A stretch of DNA of 64,000 bases from positions 62,001 to 126,000 of the forward strand of contig CAVPRI010000001.1 of NCBI GenBank assembly GCA_963707835.1, in the 5' to 3' direction. The DNA comes from Bog-473 sp963707835 (GTDB lineage: Bacteria > Actinomycetota > Acidimicrobiia > Acidimicrobiales > RAAP-2). This document shows, in pieces, positions 42,653 to 51,805 of this stretch. A program made the position numbers and the translations under genes. How positions within the stretch are numbered: the stretch's first letter is position 1; each line of letters begins with the position of its first letter. The notes beneath the pieces were generated by a model that worked only from the letters and a program-made list of their open reading frames with translations, was not told the origin of the DNA and made no database searches.

Positions 42653-43546
42653 ATGCTCCTCGTCGCCCCGCCGCCGCCGGCACAGACCGAGCCTCCCACG
42701 AGGAGGGATGCCCCGGTGCGGGCCGTCGCCCACTCCGGCCACGAGATCCTCGGGCGCCTGCGCGGGCAGGTCGGCGACCGACCCGTCTTCGACCCCGGTC
42801 TGGCCGGCGGCCTGCGGGCCTGGCTCGAGGACGCCGCCTACGATGCCGTGGCGCGACGGAGGACGCCGCTCCCCCCGATCGTCCTCGGTCCACGCCGTCT
42901 GCTCGGGTTGGCCGCCGAGGTTGGCGGGCATGGAGCGCCGACCGCGTCACCCGAGGACGATTCCGGCACCCCGAATGCCGACCTCCTCCCGAGCCTCGTC
43001 CGCGTGCTCTTCCGCCAACTGGTGTACGCGGGTCGGATCGCCGACGCCCTGCCTGAGGCCCTCGACGGATTGCGCGCCGACGGAGCCGTGGCGACGGTCG
43101 AGCGGGTCGAGGCCCTGGGCCCCTCCGAACGGGCCGCCGTGGCCGGATCGCTCGCCAGCCACGCGGCAAACCTGACCACGCTCGTTCCCCGGTTCGCACC
43201 CGGCTGGATGCCGCGGTCCGACGATCGCGTCGCCATCCCCCTCGCCGGTGGCCGTGTGGTCCTCCATGGGGTCTTCGACCTGCTCGTAGGCCTCCCCAGA
43301 CCCCCGGCGGCGTCACTCTGCGCTCTGGGGCTCTCGACGGGAGGACCGTGGCCGAGGGAACGCCGGACCCTGCACTACCTGGCGCTGCTCGAGACGCTGC
43401 GCAGCGGTGTGCCCCCCTTCCGGCTGGCCCTGCTCGACTCGGCGACGGGCCGATACGGCATCGAGGACGTGCGCGAGGAGCACCTGTGCGCCATCGCATC
43501 CCACATCGCCGCCTGGCTCACCCACGAGAGCACTGCCGATGAATGA
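42653..43546 (+). CDS. uncharacterised protein, possible degenerate PD-(D/E)XK fold
   Basis: 297 residues, not confidently recognised. The C-terminal part (about 205-297) has the strand order of RecB-like nucleases: GRVVLHGVFDLLVG, then a strand ending LGLSTGG where E/D-x-K is expected, then RRTLHYLALLETLRSGVPPF resembling the Q-x-x-x-Y helix. The catalytic E-x-K is missing, so it is not a normal nuclease. It overlaps the next gene (ATGAATGA at 43539-43546). ATG 42653 is used; reading further upstream enters the divergent gene. Confidence 0.6.
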   Translation: MLLVAPPPPAQTEPPTRRDAPVRAVAHSGHEILGRLRGQVGDRPVFDPGLAGGLRAWLEDAAYDAVARRRTPLPPIVLGPRRLLGLAAEVGGHGAPTASPEDDSGTPNADLLPSLVRVLFRQLVYAGRIADALPEALDGLRADGAVATVERVEALGPSERAAVAGSLASHAANLTTLVPRFAPGWMPRSDDRVAIPLAGGRVVLHGVFDLLVGLPRPPAASLCALGLSTGGPWPRERRTLHYLALLETLRSGVPPFRLALLDSATGRYGIEDVREEHLCAIASHIAAWLTHESTADE

Positions 43547-44345
43547 TCGTCTCGCCGCCGCGCTCGACGCACCTCCCTCGGCGCCCGACCCGAGCAGCTG
43601 GCTTGCGGCCTGTCGGCACGCCGAGTCCGTGCTGGCCCGCCTGGCGGTCCGCCGTGGCGCGGCGGGCCCCTTTCGCGTGACGGGCCACGAGATCCGCACC
43701 GCGCTGGGTGGTGGCCAGGGCGATGCGAACAGCGAGGCGCCGTTCACCTGGACTGCTCGCACGGCCCGGCGCCCCCTCGGATTGGCTGCCGTTCGGCTGC
43801 TGCTCGACGGCGCCGTCCGCTCCCCGGCTGAGGCGGTTCGGCACCGGGTGGCCGAGAGCACCCGTTTGCTCGCGGAGGGCGATGCACGTGTCTCCCGGCT
43901 CGACCGCTGGGTGGCCGAGCTCTCGCCATCGGCCGCCGCGATCGTGGGGGCGGCCGCCGTGACGTGGGCGACCAGGCTGTGGTCGGCCCACGACTGGTCG
44001 GCCTGCGCCGACCGCCCGGTCATCGGCCGGGACCGGTGGTGGGACAGCCCACACTCGGCACTCCTGGCACTTCGCGGTCGGGCCGACGTCCGCACCGGAG
44101 GGGTCGGACTCGTCGTGCTGTCAGGGCCTCGCCGCGACTCCGTCCGCGCCGAGCTCTCGCTGGTCACGCTGGTGGACACGCTGCGGACCAGGGACCGATC
44201 CGCGCCTGGGCGCGTGGTGGGATGGTGGCCCGATTCGGGCCACGTCATGGTGGTCGAACCCGAACCCGCAGTACTCACCGAGGCCGCCGAGGCCGTGGCC
44301 ACGGTCGTGCTGGGCGCCGCACCAACCATCCGTCCTGCCGCCTGA
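43539..44345 (+). CDS. uncharacterised protein, second of coupled pair
   Basis: 268 residues, unrecognised. Its middle and end echo the preceding protein: GRADVRTGGVGLVVLSGPRR, then VRAELSLVTLVDTLRTRDRS, and VVGWWPDSGHVMVVEPEP. A Trp-rich patch precedes them (RDRWWDSPHSALLALRG). The two genes may be diverged duplicates. The start overlaps the previous stop by 8 bases. It lies 51 bases before typA on the same strand. Confidence 0.6.
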   Translation: MNDRLAAALDAPPSAPDPSSWLAACRHAESVLARLAVRRGAAGPFRVTGHEIRTALGGGQGDANSEAPFTWTARTARRPLGLAAVRLLLDGAVRSPAEAVRHRVAESTRLLAEGDARVSRLDRWVAELSPSAAAIVGAAAVTWATRLWSAHDWSACADRPVIGRDRWWDSPHSALLALRGRADVRTGGVGLVVLSGPRRDSVRAELSLVTLVDTLRTRDRSAPGRVVGWWPDSGHVMVVEPEPAVLTEAAEAVATVVLGAAPTIRPAA

Positions 44346-44396
44346 GGGGGCCTCGGAGATCGACCCCTCCCGAGTTCCTCTATCGTTGGCTCCCCC

Positions 44397-46220
44397 ATGG
44401 GGCGACGCGACGACATAAGGAACGTGGCCATCGTGGCCCACGTGGATCACGGCAAGACGACGCTCGTCGACGCCCTGCTGCGCCAGACCGGTGCCTTCGG
44501 CGCTCATCAGGAACTGACCGACCGGGTCATGGACTCGGGCGACCTCGAGCGGGAGAAGGGCATCACGATCCTGGCCAAGAACACCGCGGTGCGGTGGGGT
44601 GGGGTCAAGATCAACATCGTCGACACCCCGGGCCATGCCGATTTCGGCGGCGAGGTCGAGCGAGGTCTGACCATGGTCGACGGCGTCCTGCTGCTGGTCG
44701 ACGCATCGGAGGGTCCGCTGCCCCAGACCCGGTTCGTGCTGCGCAAGACACTCGAGGCCCGACTGCCGGTGGTGCTCGTGGTCAACAAGGTCGACCGGGC
44801 CGACGCCAGGATCGCCGAGGTCGTCCACCAGGTCGAGGAGCTCTTCTTGGACCTCGACGCCGACGAGGATCAGATCGACTTCCCGATCCTCTACGCCAAT
44901 GCCAAGGCGGGATGGGTGAGCAACGAGGCCGGTGCCGTGGGGACCGACGTCGAGCCGCTACTGCGGGCCGTGGTCGAGCATGTCCCGGCACCGGTGTTCG
45001 ACGAGGCCGCCCCGAGCCAGGCGCTCGTGTGCAATCTTTCCGCCTCCCCCTACGTCGGGCGGCTCGCCGTGTGCCGAGTGCACAACGGCACACTCGTGAA
45101 GGGCGCCACGGTGGGCTGGTGTCGGCTCGACGGCGTCGTCGAGCGGGCCAAGATCACCGAGCTGTACGTCACCGAGAACCTCGATCAGGTCCCGGCGGAA
45201 TCAGTCGGCCCAGGCGAGATCTGCTCGGTGGCCGGCATCGCCGAGGTCACCATCGGCGAGACATTGGCCGACCCCGATCGCCCCGTCGCCCTCCCCGCCA
45301 TCACCGTCGACGAGCCCAGCCTGGCCATGACCCTCGGCATCAACACCTCCCCGCTGGCTGGACAGGACGGCACGAAGCTCACCGCCCGTCTGCTCAAGGC
45401 GCGCCTTGACGCCGAGCTCATCGGCAACGTGGCCATACGCGTCGGTCCGACCGAGCGACCCGACCTGTGGGAGGTTCTCGGCCGGGGCGAACTGCAGCTG
45501 GCCGTGCTGGTCGAGACCATGCGCCGCGAGGGATTCGAGTTGACCGTGGGTAAACCGCAGGTCGTGACGCGCGAGATCGACGGGGTGGTGCACGAGCCGG
45601 TGGAACGGGTCAGCGTGGACGTGCCCGACGAGTACCTCGGCGTGGTCACCCAGTTGCTCGCCCTGCGCAAGGGGACCATGCTCGAGATGGTCAACCACGG
45701 GACCGGCTGGGTCCGCCTCGACTACCGGGTCCCGGCCCGCGGCCTGATCGGGTTCCGGACCGAGTTCCTGACCGAGACGCGGGGAACCGGGATCCTCCAC
45801 CACGTGTTCGACGGGTGGGAGCCCTGGCACGGCGAGCTGCGCACCAGGCGAAACGGCTCCATGGTGGCCGACCGGCGCGGCGTCACGACGACCTTCGCCC
45901 TCATGAACCTCCAGGAGCGGGGCACCCTGGTGGTGGGCCCGGCCGAGGAGGTCTACGAGGGGATGATCGTCGGGGAGAACGCCCGCGCCGAGGAGATGGA
46001 CGTCAACCCGACCAAGGAGAAGAAGCTCAACAACATTCGCTCGTCGACCGCGGAGGAGTTCGAGCGCTTGACGCCGGCACTGACCTTCTCCCTCGAGCAC
46101 GCGCTCGAGTTCATCGCCGAAGACGAGTGCGTCGAGGTCACGCCCAAGTCCGTCCGGCTGCGCAAGGTCGTCCTCGACCAGCCGACCCGGGCCCGTCACC
46201 GTAAGTCGGCTAAGAGCTGA
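44397..46220 (+). CDS. typA: translational GTPase TypA/BipA
   Basis: 607 residues, standard for TypA. G1 AHVDHGKTTLVDALL, switch I around RVMDSGDLEREKGITILAKN, G3 DTPGHADFGGEVER, and G4 NKVDRADAR. The C-terminal domain has GTGILHHVFDGWEPWHGEL, near-invariant in the family, and EEMDVNPTKEKKLNNIRSST. A ribosome-associated GTPase active in stress and cold adaptation, and in 50S assembly in E. coli. ATG 44397 is at the exact conserved start. Confidence 0.97.
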   Translation: MGRRDDIRNVAIVAHVDHGKTTLVDALLRQTGAFGAHQELTDRVMDSGDLEREKGITILAKNTAVRWGGVKINIVDTPGHADFGGEVERGLTMVDGVLLLVDASEGPLPQTRFVLRKTLEARLPVVLVVNKVDRADARIAEVVHQVEELFLDLDADEDQIDFPILYANAKAGWVSNEAGAVGTDVEPLLRAVVEHVPAPVFDEAAPSQALVCNLSASPYVGRLAVCRVHNGTLVKGATVGWCRLDGVVERAKITELYVTENLDQVPAESVGPGEICSVAGIAEVTIGETLADPDRPVALPAITVDEPSLAMTLGINTSPLAGQDGTKLTARLLKARLDAELIGNVAIRVGPTERPDLWEVLGRGELQLAVLVETMRREGFELTVGKPQVVTREIDGVVHEPVERVSVDVPDEYLGVVTQLLALRKGTMLEMVNHGTGWVRLDYRVPARGLIGFRTEFLTETRGTGILHHVFDGWEPWHGELRTRRNGSMVADRRGVTTTFALMNLQERGTLVVGPAEEVYEGMIVGENARAEEMDVNPTKEKKLNNIRSSTAEEFERLTPALTFSLEHALEFIAEDECVEVTPKSVRLRKVVLDQPTRARHRKSAKS

Positions 46221-46264
46221 GTCACCCTGGACCACCGCGGTTCACCGTGCCCGAAAGGAGCCCT

Positions 46265-46756
46265 ATGAGCGAGCCGGGGGTCCCATCGAGGATCGAGCCG
46301 AGAACCGAAGGGTTCGACCACATGACAGTCGTCGTCGACGACCTCGACGCCGCGAAACGGTTCTTCGGGCTCCTCGGCTTCGCCGAGCGGATCGCCGTGG
46401 TCGCCACGGGGCCCCGGGTCTCGGAGTACATGGCGATCCCAGGTTGGGAGGCCGACCACGTGACCTTGGTGCTCGAGGGTGCCGCGGCGCACCAGGAGAT
46501 CCAGCTCCTTCGATTCCACCGACCTCCGGCCGACACGGACCCGGGCGCGGGCACCCTCCATCGGATGGGTTTCAACCACGTGTGCTTCCGGGTCAACGAC
46601 CTCGACGCCATGCTGGCCCACCTCGCCGAACAGGGGGTGAGCCCCCGCAACGAGGTCCTCGACTACCACCAACGCAAGCTCGTCTTTCTCGACGGCCCGG
46701 GCATCGTGGTGGAGCTGGCCGAGTGGGCGGGCGACGAGTCGGGCGGGCGGCACTGA
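46265..46756 (+). CDS. VOC (glyoxalase/dioxygenase fold) family protein
   Basis: 163 residues. Paired beta-alpha-beta-beta-beta modules: FDHMTVVVDDLDAAKRFFGL and MGFNHVCFRVNDLDAMLAHL. Candidate metal residues are His18 (FDHMTVVV), Glu77 (HQEIQLLRF), His102 (GFNHVCF) and Glu152 (GIVVELAEW). It could be a glyoxalase, epimerase or ring-cleavage type enzyme. GAAAGGAG sits five bases before the ATG. Start and length are typical of lactoylglutathione lyase-like members. Confidence 0.85.
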   Translation: MSEPGVPSRIEPRTEGFDHMTVVVDDLDAAKRFFGLLGFAERIAVVATGPRVSEYMAIPGWEADHVTLVLEGAAAHQEIQLLRFHRPPADTDPGAGTLHRMGFNHVCFRVNDLDAMLAHLAEQGVSPRNEVLDYHQRKLVFLDGPGIVVELAEWAGDESGGRH

Positions 46757-46798
46757 GGGCCGTCGGCAGGGAGTACCGCTCGGTAGCATGACACGTCC

Positions 46799-46883
46799 GG
46801 AGGGATGGCAGAGCGGACGAATGCACAGCTCTTGAAAAGCTGCGAGGCGCAAGCTTCCGTGGGTTCGAATCCCACTCCCTCCG
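46799..46883 (+). tRNA. tRNA-Ser, anticodon TGA (UGA)
   Basis: Acceptor arms GGAGGGA (46799-46805) and TCCCTCC (46876-46882) pair fully, discriminator G at 46883. The anticodon stem CAGCT/AGCTG encloses the loop CTTGAAA with anticodon TGA at 46833-46835. A long variable arm marks it as a class II serine tRNA. T-loop GTTCGAATC is canonical. CCA is not encoded: CCG follows. Confidence 0.97.
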
Positions 46884-46891
46884 CCGATCAC

Positions 46892-46915
46892 GGGCCCTGA
46901 CATGAGCTCGGGCCC
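46892..46915. terminator. GGGCCC inverted repeat after tRNA-Ser
   Basis: GGGCCC at 46892-46897 and 46910-46915 with a 12-base loop, starting 8 bases after the tRNA. No T run. A weak candidate for a tRNA terminator. Confidence 0.3.
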
Positions 46916-46996
46916 AGGGCATCACTCGTCTCCACCGATTACGATGTCCAGTTCGGCGAGCCTGCTCGCAGGCAACGACTTCCCGGGGCCGCCCAG

Positions 46997-47914
46997 ATGG
47001 CGTGGAACTACATCACAGTCGAGTCGCTCGACGACGATCGGATCGTCCGCATCACCTTGAACCGCCCCGAGACGCGCAATGCGCAGAGCCGCGGCCTGTT
47101 GGTGGAACTCGACGAGGCCTTCTCCCGGGCCGAGGAGGACGACCAGGTGCGAGTGGTGATCCTGGCCGGCGCGGGCTCCATGTTCTCCTCCGGGCACGAC
47201 CAGCGGTCCCCGCAGGGCCGCGCCGACGTCACACCTGGTCCTGACGGACACCCCAGCATCACGATCAACGGCGGGACCCGGCGCGGTGCCGAGAGGCGCA
47301 TGCTCCAGGAGTGGCACTACTACTTCACGAACACGCTCCGCTGGCGCGACCTGCGCAAGATCACCATCGCGCAGGTCCACGGCAAGGTCTACGCAGCCGG
47401 GCTCATGTTGATGTGGGCCTGCGATCTCATCACGGCAGCCGAGCAGACCACCTTCGCCGATGTCGTCGGAACCCGGCTCGGGATGTGCGGGCTCGAGTAC
47501 TTCGCTCACCCGTGGGAATTCGGTCCGCGAAAGGCGAAGGAACTGCTGCTCACCGGAGATTCCATCGATGTCGACGAGGCCCACAGACTCGGGATGGTGA
47601 CCAAGGTCTTCCCACCCGACGCTCTGGCCGATCAGACCTTGGAGTTCGCACGCAGGATCGCTACACTCCCGACCGCGACGGCGTTGCTTATCAAGGAATC
47701 CGTCAACCAGACCGTCGACAACATGGGCTTCCACAATTCCCTGCAGGCCGCGTTCTCGCTCCACCAGCTCAACCACGCGCACTGGGCCGGGATCCATGAA
47801 AACAGGGAAGAGTCGGCGCTCCCCGAGGATGGCGGGATCTCCTCTTGGAAGACCGTGCCTCCGGTCATGCCGGCCCTGAAGAGCGTCCCAGGTTTCTCCG
47901 CGACGAACACCTGA
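46997..47914 (+). CDS. enoyl-CoA hydratase/isomerase family protein
   Basis: 305 residues, crotonase fold. RITLNRPETRNAQSRGLLVE opens it. VVILAGAGSMFSSGHDQRS and KITIAQVHGKVYAAGLMLMW give the two oxyanion-hole strands. The active-site helix region reads GTRLGMCGLEYFAHPWEFGP. The insert at about 77-105 (RADVTPGPDGHPSITINGGT) lengthens it beyond the usual 260 residues. It lies convergent to the acyl-CoA dehydrogenase pair, so a shared beta-oxidation-like route is plausible, perhaps for a cyclic or branched substrate. Confidence 0.9.
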   Translation: MAWNYITVESLDDDRIVRITLNRPETRNAQSRGLLVELDEAFSRAEEDDQVRVVILAGAGSMFSSGHDQRSPQGRADVTPGPDGHPSITINGGTRRGAERRMLQEWHYYFTNTLRWRDLRKITIAQVHGKVYAAGLMLMWACDLITAAEQTTFADVVGTRLGMCGLEYFAHPWEFGPRKAKELLLTGDSIDVDEAHRLGMVTKVFPPDALADQTLEFARRIATLPTATALLIKESVNQTVDNMGFHNSLQAAFSLHQLNHAHWAGIHENREESALPEDGGISSWKTVPPVMPALKSVPGFSATNT

Positions 47915-47954
47915 GTCGGCCCAAGCACAGCGGCCGACTCCCTGGACCCTCGCG

Positions 47955-49142
47955 TCAGCCGCGGGGCAGCCCGAGGACCTTCTCGGCGATGATGTTGCGC
48001 TGGATCTCTGACGACCCGGCGCTGATCGTGCCCGCGAAGGACGACCAGTACTCCTGCATCCAGGTGCCAACGTGGCGGTCCTCATGCTCGGGGAAGTCGA
48101 GAGCGGCCGAGCCTTGGACCTCCGAGGTCACCAACGCAAGCAGGCGCTCCGTCTCGCTGGTGAACACCTTCATGAGTGCCTGCTCGGGTGCGGTGCCGCC
48201 GCGCACCAGGCGAGCGAACCCGCGATAGCCCAGACAACGCGCCGCCTGCACGTCGGTGTAGAGGGCGGAGAACGCGTCGACGGCCACTGCACGCTCCTGG
48301 ACGCTCAGCGGTGCCAGCAGCGCGGGAACCTCGTCCAAGAGGCGACGCATGTTCTTCTCGAGCTTGAGAACGCCCATGAGCCAGACCATCCCACGCTCGT
48401 GGGCCAGTGAGCCGTTCGCCATGGCCCATCCGTTGTTCATCGCGCCCACGAGCCGATCGGCGGGCACCTCGACCTCCTCGAGAAACACCTCGTTGAGATC
48501 GGGGTGCGCTGGGTCGACGATTTCGGGCAGCGGGCGCACGGTGAGCCCCGGCGTGTCCATGTCGACCAGGATGATGCTGATGCCCTTGTGCTTCGGGGCC
48601 GACGGGTCCGTCCGGCAGAACAGAAAGCAGAAGTCGGCGTAGTTGGCGCCCGAGGTCCACACCTTCTGCCCGTTGATGAGGAAGCGGTCACCGTCCAGCA
48701 CGGCCTTCGTGCTCAGCGACGCCAGATCGCTGCCGGCGCCAGGCTCGCTCATGCCCAGGCAGGCGGTACGTTCACCGAGCAGCACCGGCATTGCGAAGTC
48801 GCGGATCTGCTCCTTGGTGCCGTAGTCGATGATCGAGGGCGTGACGATGCCCAGACCCTGCGGGTTGGTGGTGCGGGGCACGCCCGCCTTGGTGAGCTCC
48901 TCGAGGTAGACGAGGGTCTCGATCGCGCTGGCGTTGCGGCCCCCGAGCTCCGGTCCCCAGCCAGGCACGAGCCAGCCCGCGTCGAACATACGACGGGTCC
49001 AGGCGCGCGCCCATCCCGGCGCGTGCGCACTCGACAGGACGGGGTCCGCCGCCATCTCCTCCTTGGTCGGTCGGTTGGCTGCCAGCCAGCCCACGAACTC
49101 CTTACGGAACGCCTCGACATCCTCCCCAAACGACAGCTTCAT
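47955..49142 (-). CDS. acyl-CoA dehydrogenase, first of paired subunits
   Basis: 395 residues, full acyl-CoA dehydrogenase fold: flavin segment CLGMSEPGAGSDLASLSTKA, INGQKVWTSGANYADFCFLF for FAD, and the C-terminal helix region SSFAGTISAGSSEIQRNIIA with the conserved ST-G-SSEIQRN. It overlaps by 4 bases with the gene upstream (49139-49142). Adjacent unequal acyl-CoA dehydrogenases in actinobacteria often form alpha2beta2 enzymes acting on steroid side chains or other bulky CoA esters. Substrate inferred only from this pattern. Confidence 0.93.
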   Translation of the reverse strand: MKLSFGEDVEAFRKEFVGWLAANRPTKEEMAADPVLSSAHAPGWARAWTRRMFDAGWLVPGWGPELGGRNASAIETLVYLEELTKAGVPRTTNPQGLGIVTPSIIDYGTKEQIRDFAMPVLLGERTACLGMSEPGAGSDLASLSTKAVLDGDRFLINGQKVWTSGANYADFCFLFCRTDPSAPKHKGISIILVDMDTPGLTVRPLPEIVDPAHPDLNEVFLEEVEVPADRLVGAMNNGWAMANGSLAHERGMVWLMGVLKLEKNMRRLLDEVPALLAPLSVQERAVAVDAFSALYTDVQAARCLGYRGFARLVRGGTAPEQALMKVFTSETERLLALVTSEVQGSAALDFPEHEDRHVGTWMQEYWSSFAGTISAGSSEIQRNIIAEKVLGLPRG

Positions 49143-50287
49143 GCCATCTCCTCGCCGGTGAGTCGAACGAGCTGCGCCAGCTCGGCGCGATGAGCGGTCG
49201 CGGTGCCGAAGAGCGCCTCACCCGTTTTCGCCCGCTTCAACCAGAAATGGAGGTCGTGCTCCCACGTGAACCCGATGCCACCGTGCAACTGAAGGCCGTC
49301 GAGCGCGAGCAGCCGCTGGCAGTCGCCGGCAGCGATCTTGGCCAGCGCGGTGGCCTCGGCTCGCCGTGGGTCGTCCTCGGCGATGGTCAGCGCGGCGAAG
49401 TAGAGGAGGGCGGTCGCGCGTTCGACCTGCAGAAACATGTCGACGAGACGGTGCTTGAGCGCCTGGAACGATCCGATGGGCCGGTCGTACTGCACGCGGT
49501 CCTTCACGTACTGCAGTGTCGTCTCGAAGATGCTGCGGCAAGCGCCGACGGTCGACGCAGCAACGGCGACGGTGGCTTCTTGCGCCGCGCGTTCGATCGC
49601 TCCGAGGGCCCGCGGATCGCCGGGAGCGACGAGCACGCGGTCCGCTTCGACGAAGATCGCATTGAGGGCGAGGTCGGCCAGTGGCCATGTGGGGTCCATC
49701 ACGAGCCGCGGCGACGGCACCACCGCGCCACCCGGCACCACGAACACCCCGAGGCCGTCGCGACCCGAGGAGCCCTGCACACGGGCGACAATGGCGATCT
49801 CGTCGGCCGTGGCGCCGTCAAAGACGCTGCTCTTGGCACCCTGAAGCACCCAGCCGCTGCCTTCGGGTCGGGCCACCGTCGCGATGTCGGACAGGACGAA
49901 TCGGTCTCGCTCGGCGAGCGCGAGGGTTCCGGTGCGGCCGTCGCGCACGACGGCACCGAGGAATGCCGCCTGCTGCTCGGCCGACCCGGCCTCTCGCACC
50001 ATGGGGGCGAACTGGGTGGACGTGGCGAACAACGGGCCGGGCGCAGTGGCCCGCCCGAGCTCCTCGGCGAGCAGCGCGAGCTCGACGTAGGTGAGGCCGA
50101 TGCCACCCACCGCCTCGGGGAGCGCGAGTCCGGGCCAGTCGAGATCGACCATTGTGGTCCAGAGCGAGTCAGCCGGCACGCCCTCGTCGTATACGGCACG
50201 CACCAATGCCCGCGGGCACTGATCCTCCAGGACCTGTCGGATGGCGTTGCGAAGTTCCTGTTGGTCTTCGGAGAGTTCGAGGTCCAT
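49139..50287 (-). CDS. acyl-CoA dehydrogenase, second of paired subunits
   Basis: 382 residues. N-terminal helix DLELSEDQQELRNAIRQVLE and LPEAVGGIGLTYVELALLAE match the family. The middle FAD region is less conserved (TLALAERDRFVLSDIATVAR in place of the ExGxGSD segment). The C-terminal half reads VQYDRPIGSFQALKHRLVDM and QLHGGIGFTWEHDLHFWLKR, the FAD adenine-binding segment. The weaker flavin segment fits the non-catalytic or partial-site partner of a heterotetramer. Leads the two-gene operon. Confidence 0.9.
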   Translation of the reverse strand: MDLELSEDQQELRNAIRQVLEDQCPRALVRAVYDEGVPADSLWTTMVDLDWPGLALPEAVGGIGLTYVELALLAEELGRATAPGPLFATSTQFAPMVREAGSAEQQAAFLGAVVRDGRTGTLALAERDRFVLSDIATVARPEGSGWVLQGAKSSVFDGATADEIAIVARVQGSSGRDGLGVFVVPGGAVVPSPRLVMDPTWPLADLALNAIFVEADRVLVAPGDPRALGAIERAAQEATVAVAASTVGACRSIFETTLQYVKDRVQYDRPIGSFQALKHRLVDMFLQVERATALLYFAALTIAEDDPRRAEATALAKIAAGDCQRLLALDGLQLHGGIGFTWEHDLHFWLKRAKTGEALFGTATAHRAELAQLVRLTGEEMA

Positions 50288-50442
50288 GTCGTCGTGGGGA
50301 GGGCTCTAGCTCACCGAGTGGGCCCGTATGTCATGCTATCGAACACGCCACCCGAGGCTCATTCCAGAGCATCCCATGACCTCGTCGACACTGATTGCAC
50401 TCCCGTGATCCGCCCAGCAGGGCGGGCACCACGCTCTCGAAT

Positions 50443-51789
50443 GTGACGAACGCCCTTGTTCCCGAGGTGGTGGGGCCGGTCCTGGGCTCGAACCCGCCAT
50501 GGGGCGGGCCGCGCTTCGACGTGACCGGCGCAGGCTACGTGGTCGACGAGTTCTACCTGGGCGGGACCACCATGGCCTACGACCTGGTGCCCGGGGCCGA
50601 CTATTCGGAGGACGGACGGTGGAGCGCAGTGGGAGGGGCCACTGCTCCCTACCTGACTCGAGTCCTCGTCGTTCGACCCCGCGATGCGACGGCGTTCAAC
50701 GGGACGGTCGTCCTCAACTGGCAAAACGTCTCGGCCGGCTACGAGTACGGCAGCCTGGGTCCGGACGACGAGGCTCTCCGGGGCTATGCGTGGGTCGGGG
50801 TGTCGGCCCAGGAGGTCGGCATCTACGGGTTCTCCGCGGGTCGGGCGAGTCGAGGCTCGTGGGGCAACGGCCGACCGCTTCGGGCACAGGACTCCGAGCG
50901 GTATGGTCCGCTCCGACACCCCGGAGACCGCGGGTCGTTCGAGATCTTCGCTCAAGCGGCGCGCGCCGTAGGGCCGACCCGCAGTCGCCATGTCGACCCC
51001 CTGGGCGGGCTCGAGGTGCAGCGGGTGATCGCAACCGGCGGGTCCCAGTCGGCCATGCGCCTCGTCGCGTACGCCAACGCCGTGCATCCGCTCGCCCCGG
51101 TCGTGGACGGATTCCTCTTGTCGGTGTGGGAGGGCCGGGCCCCGAGGCTGAGCGCCGGTGGTGAGGACTTCTACTACGTCCGTACGACGCTTCGCGATGA
51201 CCTGGGCGCCCCGACGGTCATCGTGAACAGCGAGTTCGAGGTGCTTGCGCTCGCGGGGCTCGAAGTCGAGGATCACCAGGCCCGGCGGCTCTGGGAGGTG
51301 GCCGGCACGCCGCACGGGGGGTGGCCCGGACCGGTGAAACCCGACGAACGCGGTCTCGTCCCCAATCCGCTCAGCTCCCAGCCGGTCCAGCAGGCTGCCC
51401 TGCGCCAGCTCAACCGGTGGTTGGTCGACGGCACGCCGGCACCGCATCAACCCCGCATCCGCCACGTGGTCGAGCCGCGCCCGGCCATCGTGCGCGACGC
51501 CTTCGGGAACGCACTCGGTGGAATCCGCCTGCCCGACTTGGCGGTCCCGACCCACGTCCACCGCGGCATCACCTTTGACACGCCCTACCCGCCGATGTTC
51601 GGTGGGTCGCTGCCCTTCACAGCCGCAGAGCTGCGGGCGCTCTACCCGTCGCGGGAAGCCTTCGTGCAGCGTTGGACCGATGCCGTCGACGCTCTGGTGG
51701 ACAGCGGCACGCTGCGCGCCGAGGACGCTGGTGCCATGAAAGCTCGAGCCGAAGCCGAAGCCGCCCGCCTGCCCGAACACGACGCCTGA
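50443..51789 (+). CDS. alpha/beta hydrolase domain-containing protein (PF20091-like)
   Basis: 448 residues from GTG 50443. A secreted-type hydrolase fold without a signal peptide. The nucleophile is in RVIATGGSQSAMRLVAYANA (GGSQSA, Ser about 205). Other landmarks are TVVLNWQNVSAGYEYGSLGP, PTVIVNSEFEVLALAG with a candidate acid, and HGGWPGP with a candidate His. It belongs to a family often found next to steroid or terpenoid catabolic genes. The exact reaction is unproven, and an esterase or amidase is likely. The start is one of several possible GTG/ATG codons. Convergent with modC. Confidence 0.75.
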   Translation: MTNALVPEVVGPVLGSNPPWGGPRFDVTGAGYVVDEFYLGGTTMAYDLVPGADYSEDGRWSAVGGATAPYLTRVLVVRPRDATAFNGTVVLNWQNVSAGYEYGSLGPDDEALRGYAWVGVSAQEVGIYGFSAGRASRGSWGNGRPLRAQDSERYGPLRHPGDRGSFEIFAQAARAVGPTRSRHVDPLGGLEVQRVIATGGSQSAMRLVAYANAVHPLAPVVDGFLLSVWEGRAPRLSAGGEDFYYVRTTLRDDLGAPTVIVNSEFEVLALAGLEVEDHQARRLWEVAGTPHGGWPGPVKPDERGLVPNPLSSQPVQQAALRQLNRWLVDGTPAPHQPRIRHVVEPRPAIVRDAFGNALGGIRLPDLAVPTHVHRGITFDTPYPPMFGGSLPFTAAELRALYPSREAFVQRWTDAVDALVDSGTLRAEDAGAMKARAEAEAARLPEHDA

Positions 51790-51805
51790 TGCGCCCGGCT
51801 GGCCC

